From: Flavobacteriales bacterium
GTDB lineage: Bacteria > Bacteroidota > Bacteroidia > Flavobacteriales_F > PHOS-HE28
DNA: 36,645 nucleotides
Reading direction: 5' to 3'
NCBI GenBank assembly: GCA_017987115.1
Contig: JAGNUG010000026.1
Span: forward strand, 1 to 36,645
Numbering within the stretch: the stretch's first letter is position 1; every line of letters begins with the position of its first letter. The notes beneath the pieces were generated by a model, which was given only the letters and a program-made list of their open reading frames with translations, searched no databases and was not told where the DNA came from. Positions 9,672-18,354 of this stretch are shown one piece after another. The translations under genes were made by a program, and so were the position numbers.

Positions 9672-10951
9672 TGTTTCTGCGTTGCATTTTACGAATAGTG
9701 TTGATCTGTGCGCTACTCAGCACAACCGTTGCACATGCGCAGCCGCGTGCGGAGGTTCTTGCCAACGCCCGCCACGTAGTTGACACGCTTACCGACCCGA
9801 TCTTCCATGGTAGAGGTTACGTTAAGAACGGTGACCACCTGGCCTCGACTTGGATCGCAGAGGAATATGCGCGGATCGGACTGGGTAAGTTCGATCAAGG
9901 GTATCGCCAACCGTTCGAATTCAATGTCAACAGCTTTCCGGATACGGTGAATGTTCGTGTCGATGGTGTTCGGCTGGTTCCTGGGGTGGATTTCATTCTT
10001 GACCCAGCAAGCGGAAAAGCAACAGGCAATTTCGACCTGGTCCATTTTACATTGGAAGAACTGAATGACGTAGCACAGAGCGAGCGATTACTTGCGGCGA
10101 TCACAGATAGAGCGGTATGCCTCCATTTCCCAACAACCAAGAATGCCGATACATTACGCATACGGTCCGAATGGAAAGCCGAGTTGATGCAAGTTTGTCC
10201 AGTGATCGTTCCTGTTGAAGGAAAGTTGACGTGGAGTGTAGCGCAGGAAGAACGGGCCTTTCCGTTGATCGAAGTAAAGGCAACCAAGGTCTCACGCAGC
10301 ACTAAAAGCATTGACCTTGCGATCAAGAATCAATTCCTTCGTGCACACAAAGCGGAGAATGTGCTTGGTACCATAAAAGGCCAGAGCGACGAGTGGATCA
10401 TCGTCTCGGCGCATTACGATCACCTCGGTGAAATGGGACCGGATGCGCTGTTTCCCGGAGCGAATGACAATGCCAGTGGAATTGCGATGTTACTCGGTTT
10501 GGCGGAATGGTTCAGATCAAACCCACCCAAGCATAACCTGTTGTTCATTGCATTCGCAGGCGAAGAGGCCGGACTGATGGGAAGTCAATATTGCGTGAGT
10601 GATCCTTGGTTCGATCTTACAAAAGTGAAGTTGATGGTGAACCTTGATATACTTGGTACCGGTGATGACGGGATCATGGTGGTGAACGCAACAGCACAAA
10701 AAAAGCATTACGCGAACCTTGTTCGGATCAACAAGAAAAGGAAACTACTTCCGCTAGTGAAAGCACGTGGTCCTTCGTGTAACAGCGATCATTGTCCGTT
10801 CGTGCAGCGCGGCGTGCCCGCAGTGTTCTTGTATACGATGGGCGGCATAACAGCCTACCACGATGTCTTTGACAGACCGGAAACATTGCCACTAACGAAA
10901 TTTCCTGAAGTATATGCACTGCTCAAGGAATTCATAACCCGAACGAAGTGA
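9671..10951 (+). CDS. Secreted M28-family zinc aminopeptidase
   Basis: A 426-residue exported metallopeptidase. Residues 1-23 are a signal peptide (hydrophobic core, AHAQ cleavage site). A middle region of about 110-220 may be a PA-like insert. The M28 catalytic domain carries the expected two-zinc ligands: His in SAHYDH, Asp in GANDNASG, the Glu pair in AGEEAGLMGS, Asp in NLDILG, and His in AYHDVFD. It probably trims peptides in the periplasm. No sorting domain or lipobox was seen. The start is coupled to the preceding gene (TGATG), and its stop overlaps the GTG start of rsmI. Confidence 0.93.
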   Translation: MFLRCILRIVLICALLSTTVAHAQPRAEVLANARHVVDTLTDPIFHGRGYVKNGDHLASTWIAEEYARIGLGKFDQGYRQPFEFNVNSFPDTVNVRVDGVRLVPGVDFILDPASGKATGNFDLVHFTLEELNDVAQSERLLAAITDRAVCLHFPTTKNADTLRIRSEWKAELMQVCPVIVPVEGKLTWSVAQEERAFPLIEVKATKVSRSTKSIDLAIKNQFLRAHKAENVLGTIKGQSDEWIIVSAHYDHLGEMGPDALFPGANDNASGIAMLLGLAEWFRSNPPKHNLLFIAFAGEEAGLMGSQYCVSDPWFDLTKVKLMVNLDILGTGDDGIMVVNATAQKKHYANLVRINKKRKLLPLVKARGPSCNSDHCPFVQRGVPAVFLYTMGGITAYHDVFDRPETLPLTKFPEVYALLKEFITRTK

Positions 10952-11637
10952 GCACCGCATCAAAGTCTTCCCTAACATTGGTCCCAACACCCATCGGGAA
11001 CTTGGATGATATTACCCTGCGCGCGCAGAAAGTATTGGCCGAGGTCGATGCCATCGTCGCGGAGGATACGCGAGTTAGCGGTCGATTGATGCAGCACCTA
11101 GGAATAACGAGACCGTTCATCAGTTTTCATACGCACAACGAACACCGCATGGTGGATCAGTTGATCCAACGCATGCGTTCAGGAGAGCGCTTCGCATTGG
11201 TGAGTGATGCGGGTACGCCGGGCATTAGCGACCCCGGATTTCTCTTGGTGCGTGCGGCAATTGAAAATGACATCACTGTGGAATGTCTACCCGGAGCAAC
11301 GGCCTTCGTGCCAGCGTTGGTCAACAGTGGTCTGCCGTGCGACCGGTTCGTGTTCGAGGGATTCCTACCCGTTAAAAAAGGACGCAGGACGCGATTGGAA
11401 GAATTGCGATCCGTAACACGCACCATCGTTTTCTATGAAAGCCCACACCGCGTTCTGCGTAGCTTGAAAGATCTGGCAGAAGTCTTAGGCAACGACCGCA
11501 GAGCAAGCGTTTCCCGAGAGCTAAGCAAATTGCACGAAGAAACCGTTCGCGGTACCTTGGAGGAACTTATTGTACACTTTACAGCCAAGGAACCGCGCGG
11601 AGAATTTGTGATCGTTGTTGAAGGAGGTGCGGTATGA
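10948..11637 (+). CDS. rsmI: 16S rRNA (cytidine(1402)-2'-O)-methyltransferase
   Basis: A 229-residue SAM-dependent tetrapyrrole-methylase-fold enzyme that 2'-O-methylates C1402 in the ribosomal decoding centre. Family signatures run in order: LVPTPIGNLDDITLRA, VAEDTRVSGRL, VSDAGTPGISDPG, LPGATAFVPAL, FEGFLPVKKGRR, FYESPHR and SRELSKLHEE. The start is GTG at 10948, forming a GTGA overlap with the M28 stop. The next ATGs would delete the conserved N-terminus. The protein is shorter than E. coli RsmI at the C-terminus, which is common in this phylum. Confidence 0.95.
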   Translation: MSTASKSSLTLVPTPIGNLDDITLRAQKVLAEVDAIVAEDTRVSGRLMQHLGITRPFISFHTHNEHRMVDQLIQRMRSGERFALVSDAGTPGISDPGFLLVRAAIENDITVECLPGATAFVPALVNSGLPCDRFVFEGFLPVKKGRRTRLEELRSVTRTIVFYESPHRVLRSLKDLAEVLGNDRRASVSRELSKLHEETVRGTLEELIVHFTAKEPRGEFVIVVEGGAV

Positions 11638-11647
11638 TCAGAACGAA

Positions 11648-12664
11648 ATGAAGGCATGGACACTTATAAAGCACGGCGATCCGTCCGGTGCGTTCGAATT
11701 GCGAGAACATCCGTCAAAGTCTCTCGGACCGTATGATATCCGGGTCAAAGTTGAAGGCTTCGGATTGAATTTCGCCGACGTTATGGCTGTCAAGGGATTG
11801 TATCGCGAAGCACCTCCGTTACCAAGTGTGATCGGGTACGAAGTAGTTGGTCACGTAATAGAATGCGGTTCTGCTGTTCCCCGTGAAATGTTGGATCAAC
11901 GTATTGTTTCCATGACGCGGTTCGGCGGCTATGCGGAAGAGGTGGTAACGGATCACCGCGCCGCTGCGATCATTCCGGACAGCATGTCGATAGGCGAAGC
12001 AGCAGCCATGGCAACACAAGGATGTACGGCCTGGTATGCAGCGCGTATTCTGGCGCCATTGCGTAAAGGAGACCGTGTCTTGGTGCATAGCGCGGCAGGT
12101 GGAGTAGGGCAGCTGCTAACACAACTGGCGGTAGACAGTGGCTGCGAAGTATTCGCCGTGGCAAGTGGCGCGGAGAAGCGCACCTACCTACAAAGCCTCG
12201 GAGCGCACCATGTCATTGATCGCAGTGTTGGTGACCCTTATGAACAGCTTCGGAAGGCACTTGGAAAGAACCGCCTCGACGTGAGCTTCAATGCCGTTGG
12301 CGGTTCATCCTTCAAACAGGATCTGGAGCTATTGGGCAGTGGAAGTAGGTTGGTTTTGTTCGGTGGTGCGGAACGCGGCTCTTTAGGAGGCTTCGGTACC
12401 CTTAGGTTCGTATGGCGAATGGGACTAATGCTTCCGATCTTTTTAATGATGAAGAGCAAAAGCATCCTCGGCATCAACATGCTTCGCATAAGCGAGAACA
12501 AACCGGAGATAGTCGCTGAATGCCTACGCGCAATGGTTCATGCCCATGCAACGGGTGTGATCCGCCCGCACGTGTACAAAGAGTATGATGCCAATCAACT
12601 GGTTGAAGCCCTAACCGCGTTGGAAGGTGGCAAGACCATGGGCAAGGTGGTGCTTCGCTGGTAA
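11648..12664 (+). CDS. Zinc-free medium-chain dehydrogenase/reductase (quinone oxidoreductase/VAT-1-like)
   Basis: A 338-residue NADPH-dependent MDR protein. An N-terminal GroES-like domain (about 1-130) contains FGLNFADVMAVKGLY. A Rossmann domain contains VHSAAGGVGQLLTQLA and a nucleotide-site segment around VLFGGAERG. The Cys/His zinc ligands of alcohol dehydrogenases are absent, placing it with QOR/VAT-1 enzymes that reduce quinones or enones. I start at ATG 11648, 10 bases after the rsmI stop; an upstream TTG at 11615 would overlap rsmI. Subfamily and substrate cannot be decided from sequence alone. Confidence 0.87.
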   Translation: MKAWTLIKHGDPSGAFELREHPSKSLGPYDIRVKVEGFGLNFADVMAVKGLYREAPPLPSVIGYEVVGHVIECGSAVPREMLDQRIVSMTRFGGYAEEVVTDHRAAAIIPDSMSIGEAAAMATQGCTAWYAARILAPLRKGDRVLVHSAAGGVGQLLTQLAVDSGCEVFAVASGAEKRTYLQSLGAHHVIDRSVGDPYEQLRKALGKNRLDVSFNAVGGSSFKQDLELLGSGSRLVLFGGAERGSLGGFGTLRFVWRMGLMLPIFLMMKSKSILGINMLRISENKPEIVAECLRAMVHAHATGVIRPHVYKEYDANQLVEALTALEGGKTMGKVVLRW

Positions 12665-12697
12665 AGAAGAAAGGTTTCTAGGCACATAAGCGCTACA

Positions 12698-12705
12698 TAC
12701 CTTTG
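12698..12705 (+). promoter_or_regulatory. -7 box of the DAHP synthase gene
   Basis: TACCTTTG is an exact match to TAnnTTTG and lies 5 bases before the ATG at 12711. No clean TTG is present at the expected -33 position. The placement implies a transcript starting at or next to the start codon. Confidence 0.5.
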
Positions 12706-12710
12706 CATCA

Positions 12711-13868
12711 ATGCCCGAACCAACGAACCCAGCCCTTCAACCGATACCATTCTCAAAATGGGGTTTGGGGTTGGAGCGGCCATTGATGATAGCTGGGCCG
12801 TGCAGCGCAGAAAGCGAAGAGCAGGTATTGGCTGCTGCGCAGGGTATTGTTGAGGGTGGGGTCGCAACCGTTTTCAGAGCCGGTGTCTGGAAGCCACGCA
12901 CACGGCCCGGTAGTTTTGAAGGTGCTGGAAAACAGGCGCTTCAATGGTTGAAAGTGGTCAAGGAGAAAACGGGTCTGCTCACCATGACGGAGGTGGCTAC
13001 GGCAGAACATGTAGATGATTGCTTGGCAGCAGGTGTGGATATGCTGTGGATCGGCGCACGTACAACTCCCAATCCGTTCAGCGTGCAGGAGATCGCAGAT
13101 GCATTGCGTGGAACGGACATTCCGATCTTCGTTAAGAATCCCATCAACCCGGACCTGCATTTATGGATCGGTGCGATGGAACGGTTGCAGCAAGCAGGGA
13201 TAACCCGTTTCGCAGCTGTACATCGTGGTTTCAATTGGTTCGAGCGTACACCCTATCGCAATAGCCCCATGTGGGAATTTCCCATCCGGCTAAAGGCGGC
13301 TTTCCCCGAACTGGAGATCATCTGCGATCCAAGCCATATCGCGGGGGATCGCGCTAAGTTGGCCACCATCGCACAACAGGCCATGGACCTGGGCCTAAGT
13401 GGGTTGATGATGGAAGTACACCCTGATCCTGATCATGCACTCAGTGATCCGCAGCAACAGCTTACACCAGCAACTTATAAAGAACTGATCAGCAGTTTGA
13501 TCATCCGGACCTCGCGGCCTACCGCGCCCATGGAGGACCGGTTGCAGGAATTGCGCGACCTGATCGATCAGTTGGATGAAGAGATCGCCCAGAAACTGGG
13601 TACACGCATGGCGATCGCCGAGCGGATCGGTGACCATAAACGTGCACACAAAGTGGCCATTTTGCAACCGGAGCGGTGGGAGAATATCATGGAACGGCAG
13701 CTTCGGCTTGCTGCAGACCTTGGCCTAAGTGCCGCGTTCTTAAAGGAATTCATGGATTCCGTACACCGGGAAAGCATCCGTAGACAAAGCGACCCAGAGG
13801 GTTCAGCGGTGTACAGCCCCCTCTCAGGAACACCACAATACACAAAGAATGGAAAGGTGCCCGAATGA
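12711..13868 (+). CDS. Bifunctional DAHP synthase / chorismate mutase (type II)
   Basis: A 385-residue shikimate-pathway fusion. Residues about 15-270 are a type I-beta DAHP synthase, which condenses PEP and erythrose-4-phosphate: AGPCSAES, FRAGVWKPRTRPGSFEG, WIGARTTPNPFSVQEI, FVKNPINPD, AVHRGF, ICDPSHIAGDR. Residues about 278-365 are an AroQ-type chorismate mutase helix bundle (LQELRDLIDQLDEEI, RMAIAERIGDHK). Fused mutase domains in this family act as allosteric sensors of prephenate, shown for the Prevotella enzyme. It appears to be a single gene with its own -7 box. The last 20 residues are unstructured and not typical of either domain. Confidence 0.95.
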   Translation: MPEPTNPALQPIPFSKWGLGLERPLMIAGPCSAESEEQVLAAAQGIVEGGVATVFRAGVWKPRTRPGSFEGAGKQALQWLKVVKEKTGLLTMTEVATAEHVDDCLAAGVDMLWIGARTTPNPFSVQEIADALRGTDIPIFVKNPINPDLHLWIGAMERLQQAGITRFAAVHRGFNWFERTPYRNSPMWEFPIRLKAAFPELEIICDPSHIAGDRAKLATIAQQAMDLGLSGLMMEVHPDPDHALSDPQQQLTPATYKELISSLIIRTSRPTAPMEDRLQELRDLIDQLDEEIAQKLGTRMAIAERIGDHKRAHKVAILQPERWENIMERQLRLAADLGLSAAFLKEFMDSVHRESIRRQSDPEGSAVYSPLSGTPQYTKNGKVPE

Positions 13869-13939
13869 TCAAGTTCATTACCTTGCCAGCGACTTGTGAC
13901 CCCTCATAAACTCGAAGGAACCTTAACCCTGTTTACATC

Positions 13940-16780
13940 ATGCGTTTGAATTCTACCCTCTGGGTAACCTTGACCCTAGTTGCTGCACCAATACTTGGCC
14001 ACGGTCAGGTGGCATTCACCAATATGAGCAATTTGCTCAGCAATACCACTGCCAGCGGAGGTTGCATGGGCGTTGTTGATATGAATGGAGATGGCTTGGA
14101 TGATATCGCCAAGCTTCATAATAGCGATCATTTCTATGTGGATTACCAGAATGCGGATGGCACATTCACATTGGTGGATTATGGTGTTGTCGCGAATGAA
14201 GGACAGTGGGGAATGACCCTTGGCGATGTGAATAACGATGGACACAAGGACCTGGTCTGTGGTGGATCATATGATGGCGTACACTTCCTGAGCATCACGG
14301 AACCAGGAACCAGTACGTTGTCTGACCTCAACAACGGTTCACTCTTCACTCAATGTGTGAACATGGCCGACATCAATAATGATGGCTTCAACGACTACTT
14401 CGCTTGCCACGATGATGGTCCATCGCGCATCTGGATCAATAACCAAAGTGGTTCGTTGATTCAGAACGACTACATGGACAATACCACGAACCCAACTTCC
14501 GATATGAGTGGTAACTACGGAAGTGTATGGATCGATTTTGATAATGACAACGACCTTGACCTGTTCATTGCGCATTGCCGTCAAGGTGTGAATAACGTGG
14601 AGGACCCACGCCGTTGGGATCGTTTATTCGTGAACGATGGCAACAACAACTACACGGATATGGCAGCGGAATATGGGCTTCAGAACAAGAGCCAAAGTTG
14701 GACAGGGGATTTCGGTGATATCGATAATGACGGTGACCTGGATCAAGTGTTGACCACCCACGATGGAACCATTGAATTGTTCGAGAATGATGGAACGGGG
14801 CACTTCACGGACGCTACATCAGGTTGCGGAATGGAGGTTTCCGGATTCTTCCTACAGAGCAAATTCGTTGACCTGGATAACGATGGTTACGTGGATGTGT
14901 TGATAGCCGGCGGCTCTGGTAGTGCGTATGTTTTCATGAACAATGGTAATAAAACGTTTTCTGCGATCACGAACCCGTTCCCTGCGAACAAGACCATGCA
15001 CAGCTTCGCAACAGGTGACGTTAACAATGACGGTTTCCAGGATGTATTCGCGAACTATGGCGATGGATACATTGGAACCGATCCCAACAACCCGGATCGT
15101 TTGTGGATGAACAACACCAACGATAACCATTGGTTCACGGTGCGATTGCAGGGTGTTGAAAGTAATCGTGATGCGATCGGTGCACGCGTTACGATCGAAG
15201 GTCCATGGGGCACACAGATCAGAGAAGTGCGCGCTGGAGAGAGCTATGGTATTGTTACCAGCTTCGCCTGCAATTTCGGTCTTGGTAGTGCTACCGTGAT
15301 CCCGACCATGACCATCAACTGGCCAAGTGGTCTTGTTGAAACGTTCACGGATATTGCCTCAGACCAGACCTTGGTGGTGATCGAAGATGAATGCATCAGT
15401 CCGTCCGTTGCAATTACAACATCAGGAGAACCTATCATTTGCGGAAATGGTGATTCAGTAACACTTACTGCTGATGCAGGGTTCAATTATACATGGAGCA
15501 ATGCAGAGACCAGCCAAAGCATTACCGTCACCGAAGCAGGTAGCTACATGGTAACGGTGGATGACGGGACCGGATGTACAGGTTCAGCAAGCATTTTCGT
15601 TCAACAGAGTCCGGATGAAACCCCAAGCGTTGCAGTAGTTGGAGAAACGGAATTCTGCGAAGGTGGATCGGTCGAGTTGACCTCATCCAGTGCATCGGGT
15701 TACACGTGGACCGGTGGTGCCACCACACAGAGCATCTCGGTAACGTCAGCTGGTTCCTACACGGTTACGATCGATGGCACATGCGGGGCGTTCACTAGTG
15801 ATGCGATCAGCGTTTCGGTCCTTGACACACCCGATGCGCCAAGCGGAACAGGAGCTTCTATTGCAATTGGAAATTCTGCACAGATCTCTGCTGTTGGTGA
15901 CAACATCACGTGGTATGATCAGGCCGTAGGCGGTACCGTTATCGGAACAGGCAACACCTATACTACGCCAACATTGAACACTACGACTTCTTATTGGGTA
16001 TCGTCAAGCGCACAATACGGTGGCGGACAAGCATTCGGAGGCAGAACGGATAATAGTGCTACAGGTGCGTACCATACCAATGCTGACAATTACCAAGTGT
16101 TCAGTGCATTCGAGGACTTCACCATCGTTTCGGTGAAGGTGTACGCAAATGGTGCAGGTAACCGGACCATTGCATTGACGAACTATAACACGGGAGCGAC
16201 CATAGCTACGGGTTCATTCAGCGTTCCGGATGGTGAGAGCCGCGTGGATATCAATTTCGATGTTCCTGCTGGCGGTCCTTATGGTTTGCGTGTTGTTGGT
16301 GGTGACCCACAACTATGGCGCGATGCGTTGGGAAGCAATCCTGCTTATCCGTATGCGTTGGGAACTGTTGGCGAGATCACAAGCAGCAGTGTCGGTGGCG
16401 CGAATGCGACCGAGTACTATTACTTCTTCTATGATTGGGAGGTAAGCAGTGAAGGTGTTGCATGCGAAGGCCCATTGACGGAGGTGGTTGTATTCGTTGG
16501 CACTGTTGGTGTTGATGAGAACAATTCGGATGGTCTGATCCAAGTTTTCCCGAACCCGGCGCACGATAACGTTACGGTTTCATTCGGTGATGTGAAAGGC
16601 AAGGTCTCGGTTGAATTGATGGATGTGACCGGACGCTTGATCCAAAGCACCAATGTTGATGCAGATGTACAACAAGGTGGTAGGTTGGACCTCGATCTTC
16701 AGGAGCTTTCACGCGGTGAATATTTGATCCGTGTGCAACACGCAGAGGGTACCAGCGTGCATCATATCGTACTGCAGTAA
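13940..16780 (+). CDS. Secreted VCBS/FG-GAP and ASPIC/UnbV repeat protein with Ig-like domains and T9SS type A signal
   Basis: A 946-residue exported protein. Signal peptide at 1-23 (ends ILGHGQ). Residues about 30-390 hold repeated FG-GAP/VCBS motifs with calcium-loop signatures such as DMNGDGLDD, DVNNDGHKD, DINNDGFND and DIDNDGDLD, which should form a beta-propeller. An ASPIC/UnbV domain follows (about 396-483: NRDAIGARVTIEG, INWPSGLVETF). Two Ig-like units have YTWSNAETSQSI and YTWTGGATTQSI cores, then a third type contains ITWYDQAVGGTVIGTG. A beta-rich region leads into the type A sorting domain (about 865-946: VFPNPAHDNV, GRLIQST, GEYLIRV). Probable surface or outer-membrane-vesicle protein; ligand unknown. 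Confidence 0.92.
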   Translation: MRLNSTLWVTLTLVAAPILGHGQVAFTNMSNLLSNTTASGGCMGVVDMNGDGLDDIAKLHNSDHFYVDYQNADGTFTLVDYGVVANEGQWGMTLGDVNNDGHKDLVCGGSYDGVHFLSITEPGTSTLSDLNNGSLFTQCVNMADINNDGFNDYFACHDDGPSRIWINNQSGSLIQNDYMDNTTNPTSDMSGNYGSVWIDFDNDNDLDLFIAHCRQGVNNVEDPRRWDRLFVNDGNNNYTDMAAEYGLQNKSQSWTGDFGDIDNDGDLDQVLTTHDGTIELFENDGTGHFTDATSGCGMEVSGFFLQSKFVDLDNDGYVDVLIAGGSGSAYVFMNNGNKTFSAITNPFPANKTMHSFATGDVNNDGFQDVFANYGDGYIGTDPNNPDRLWMNNTNDNHWFTVRLQGVESNRDAIGARVTIEGPWGTQIREVRAGESYGIVTSFACNFGLGSATVIPTMTINWPSGLVETFTDIASDQTLVVIEDECISPSVAITTSGEPIICGNGDSVTLTADAGFNYTWSNAETSQSITVTEAGSYMVTVDDGTGCTGSASIFVQQSPDETPSVAVVGETEFCEGGSVELTSSSASGYTWTGGATTQSISVTSAGSYTVTIDGTCGAFTSDAISVSVLDTPDAPSGTGASIAIGNSAQISAVGDNITWYDQAVGGTVIGTGNTYTTPTLNTTTSYWVSSSAQYGGGQAFGGRTDNSATGAYHTNADNYQVFSAFEDFTIVSVKVYANGAGNRTIALTNYNTGATIATGSFSVPDGESRVDINFDVPAGGPYGLRVVGGDPQLWRDALGSNPAYPYALGTVGEITSSSVGGANATEYYYFFYDWEVSSEGVACEGPLTEVVVFVGTVGVDENNSDGLIQVFPNPAHDNVTVSFGDVKGKVSVELMDVTGRLIQSTNVDADVQQGGRLDLDLQELSRGEYLIRVQHAEGTSVHHIVLQ

Positions 16781-16801
16781 TTGTTCGAGCCAAGAGTTTA
16801 G

Positions 16802-16840
16802 AAGCTCCCGACCTGAATTCAGGTCGGGAGCTTTTTCTAT
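16802..16840 (+). terminator. Intrinsic terminator after the VCBS protein gene
   Basis: A perfect 32-base palindrome (16802-16833) centred on GAATTC with GC-rich arms (GCTCCCGACC), followed by TTTCT. It lies 22 bases after the stop at 16780 and separates this gene from the Moco operon. Confidence 0.85.
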
Positions 16841-16900
16841 TCAGGGTCGGTGTTGGTTCAGTGACCGAATGAGAAGAACGGACAACTGTGATCGTCGCAG

Positions 16901-16908
16901 TAACTTGG
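16901..16908 (+). promoter_or_regulatory. Probable -7 box of the Moco operon
   Basis: TAACTTGG differs from TAnnTTTG at one position and lies exactly 4 bases before the ATG at 16913. No TTG is found at -33. It is the only promoter-like site between the upstream terminator and the first Moco gene. Confidence 0.4.
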
Positions 16909-16912
16909 TCGC

Positions 16913-17629
16913 ATGGGAGCAGAGAATATCCACAAGCATATCGTTGTGATCGGTGCAGGAGCGATAGGCAGTGCGTTGTTGCCGATGCTCGGAACGCTTG
17001 CTTTGGATCAATGTTCCATTATTGATGGCGATACTGTAGAACGCTCGAACCTTAAGCGCCAGCTGCTCTACAGTCCAGTTGATGTTGATCGCCTGAAAGC
17101 TGAAGTAGCCGCAGAGCGGATGCGAGATTCAGCTCGGGAAATGAATATCGTTCCTGTTCCACATTTCATCGGTGCGGCCAATGCGGTAGAACTGCTGCGA
17201 GATGCTACCATCGTTGCGGATTGTACGGATGATCTTCATGCGCGTATGCTGATCGATCGGTATTGTGGGGAAAACCTGATCCCGTTGGTAAGCGGATCCG
17301 TCTTCGCGGAACAGTTCCAGGTCCTTACGCTGCATGTGCCTCGGGAGCCAGGCAAAAGTGGTTACGGGCTACGCGATTATTATCCGGGAAAGATCGGAAT
17401 GGATCAGGACGGTTGCGATATGCGGAACGTACCGGTAATGGTGCCGAACATGGCAGCAGCACTAATGGCATACCGCATTTCGGATCTTATCAATGGTGGG
17501 AATGGTGGCGCGGATCGCATGGATGTTTGCGACCTCAAGCACGGTCGGTGGATGCGCATAGCACCCCCACGACCACCAGGTGATACGGAGTTCATTGCAA
17601 TCGAGCAACAACGCGGATCACGCGGATGA
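16913..17629 (+). CDS. moeB: ThiF/MoeB-family E1-like adenylyltransferase (probable MoaD activator)
   Basis: A 238-residue cytoplasmic protein that probably adenylates the C-terminal Gly-Gly of MoaD so that sulfur can be loaded for molybdopterin synthesis. The nucleotide loop is VIGAGAIGSALLPML. DGDTVERSNLKRQLLY matches the family's Asp/Arg/Asn/Arg-Gln active site, and VADCTDD holds the Mg-binding Asp. The CxxC zinc-ligand pairs of E. coli MoeB are absent, and there is no rhodanese domain. It is the first gene of the Moco operon, and its stop overlaps the next ATG (ATGA), so context favours MoaD over ThiS as partner. A ThiF role cannot be excluded. Confidence 0.8.
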   Translation: MGAENIHKHIVVIGAGAIGSALLPMLGTLALDQCSIIDGDTVERSNLKRQLLYSPVDVDRLKAEVAAERMRDSAREMNIVPVPHFIGAANAVELLRDATIVADCTDDLHARMLIDRYCGENLIPLVSGSVFAEQFQVLTLHVPREPGKSGYGLRDYYPGKIGMDQDGCDMRNVPVMVPNMAAALMAYRISDLINGGNGGADRMDVCDLKHGRWMRIAPPRPPGDTEFIAIEQQRGSRG

Positions 17630-18354
17630 ACACAGTTCTTGTACTTTGTGTGCTGGCCGTGATCGGGTTTTTCTATGCGTCAGTGGGTCACGGCGGTGCA
17701 AGCGGTTATTTGGCCGTTATGGCGTTGCTCGGTTATTCACAGGATGTCATGCGGCCATCCGCATTGATCATGAACCTGTTCGTAAGCGCCATATCCTTCA
17801 CGCAGTTTGCGCGCGGAGGTCATTTTCGGTGGAAACTCTTTTGGCCGTTCGCCGTAACGTCCGTTCCTTTTGCATTCTTGGGCGCAGGGATCAGTGTCGA
17901 TCCATTGGTTTACAAACGGATCCTTGCAGTGTGTTTGTTGTTCGCAGTGGCAAGGCTCGTTGGGCTTTTCGGAACACCACCGTCAATCAGCAAAGCCGTG
18001 AACATTCCAGTGGCATTGATCACAGGTGCAGTATTGGGTCTGGTTTCCGGAGTGATCGGCATCGGTGGTGGAATCCTGCTGAGCCCACTGATCATCCTTT
18101 TAGGATGGGCGAATGCAAAAGAGACGGCGGCGGTAAGCGCGTTGTTCATTTTCGTGAATAGCGCAAGTGGCGTTCTTCGGATCTCAATGGATGGAATTGA
18201 GTTAGGAACTGAAGTGATCGGCTGGGTGCTGGCCGCATTGGTCGGTGGATTGGCCGGTGGTTATTTTGGTGCACAGCGATTGAACGAACCGCGACTTCGC
18301 CAACTCCTCGGTATCGTTCTGTTCTTTGCATCCATTAAATTGTTCTGGTCATGA
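17626..18354 (+). CDS. TSUP (TauE/SafE) family membrane permease
   Basis: A 242-residue integral inner-membrane protein with about eight hydrophobic segments. It shows the TSUP internal duplication: GHGGASGYLAVMALLG in the first half and GVIGIGGGILLSPLIILLG in the second. Known members move sulfite, sulfoacetate or other sulfur-containing anions. Here it is embedded in a Moco operon with ATGA overlaps on both sides, so I infer a role in supplying or exporting a Moco-related anion (molybdate or a sulfur oxyanion). The substrate is not shown by the sequence. Confidence 0.88.
   Translation: MNTVLVLCVLAVIGFFYASVGHGGASGYLAVMALLGYSQDVMRPSALIMNLFVSAISFTQFARGGHFRWKLFWPFAVTSVPFAFLGAGISVDPLVYKRILAVCLLFAVARLVGLFGTPPSISKAVNIPVALITGAVLGLVSGVIGIGGGILLSPLIILLGWANAKETAAVSALFIFVNSASGVLRISMDGIELGTEVIGWVLAALVGGLAGGYFGAQRLNEPRLRQLLGIVLFFASIKLFWS

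Noticed and set aside
12711..13868. DAHP synthase-chorismate mutase fusion as a novelty
   Set aside because: Known and characterised in the phylum (Prevotella type).
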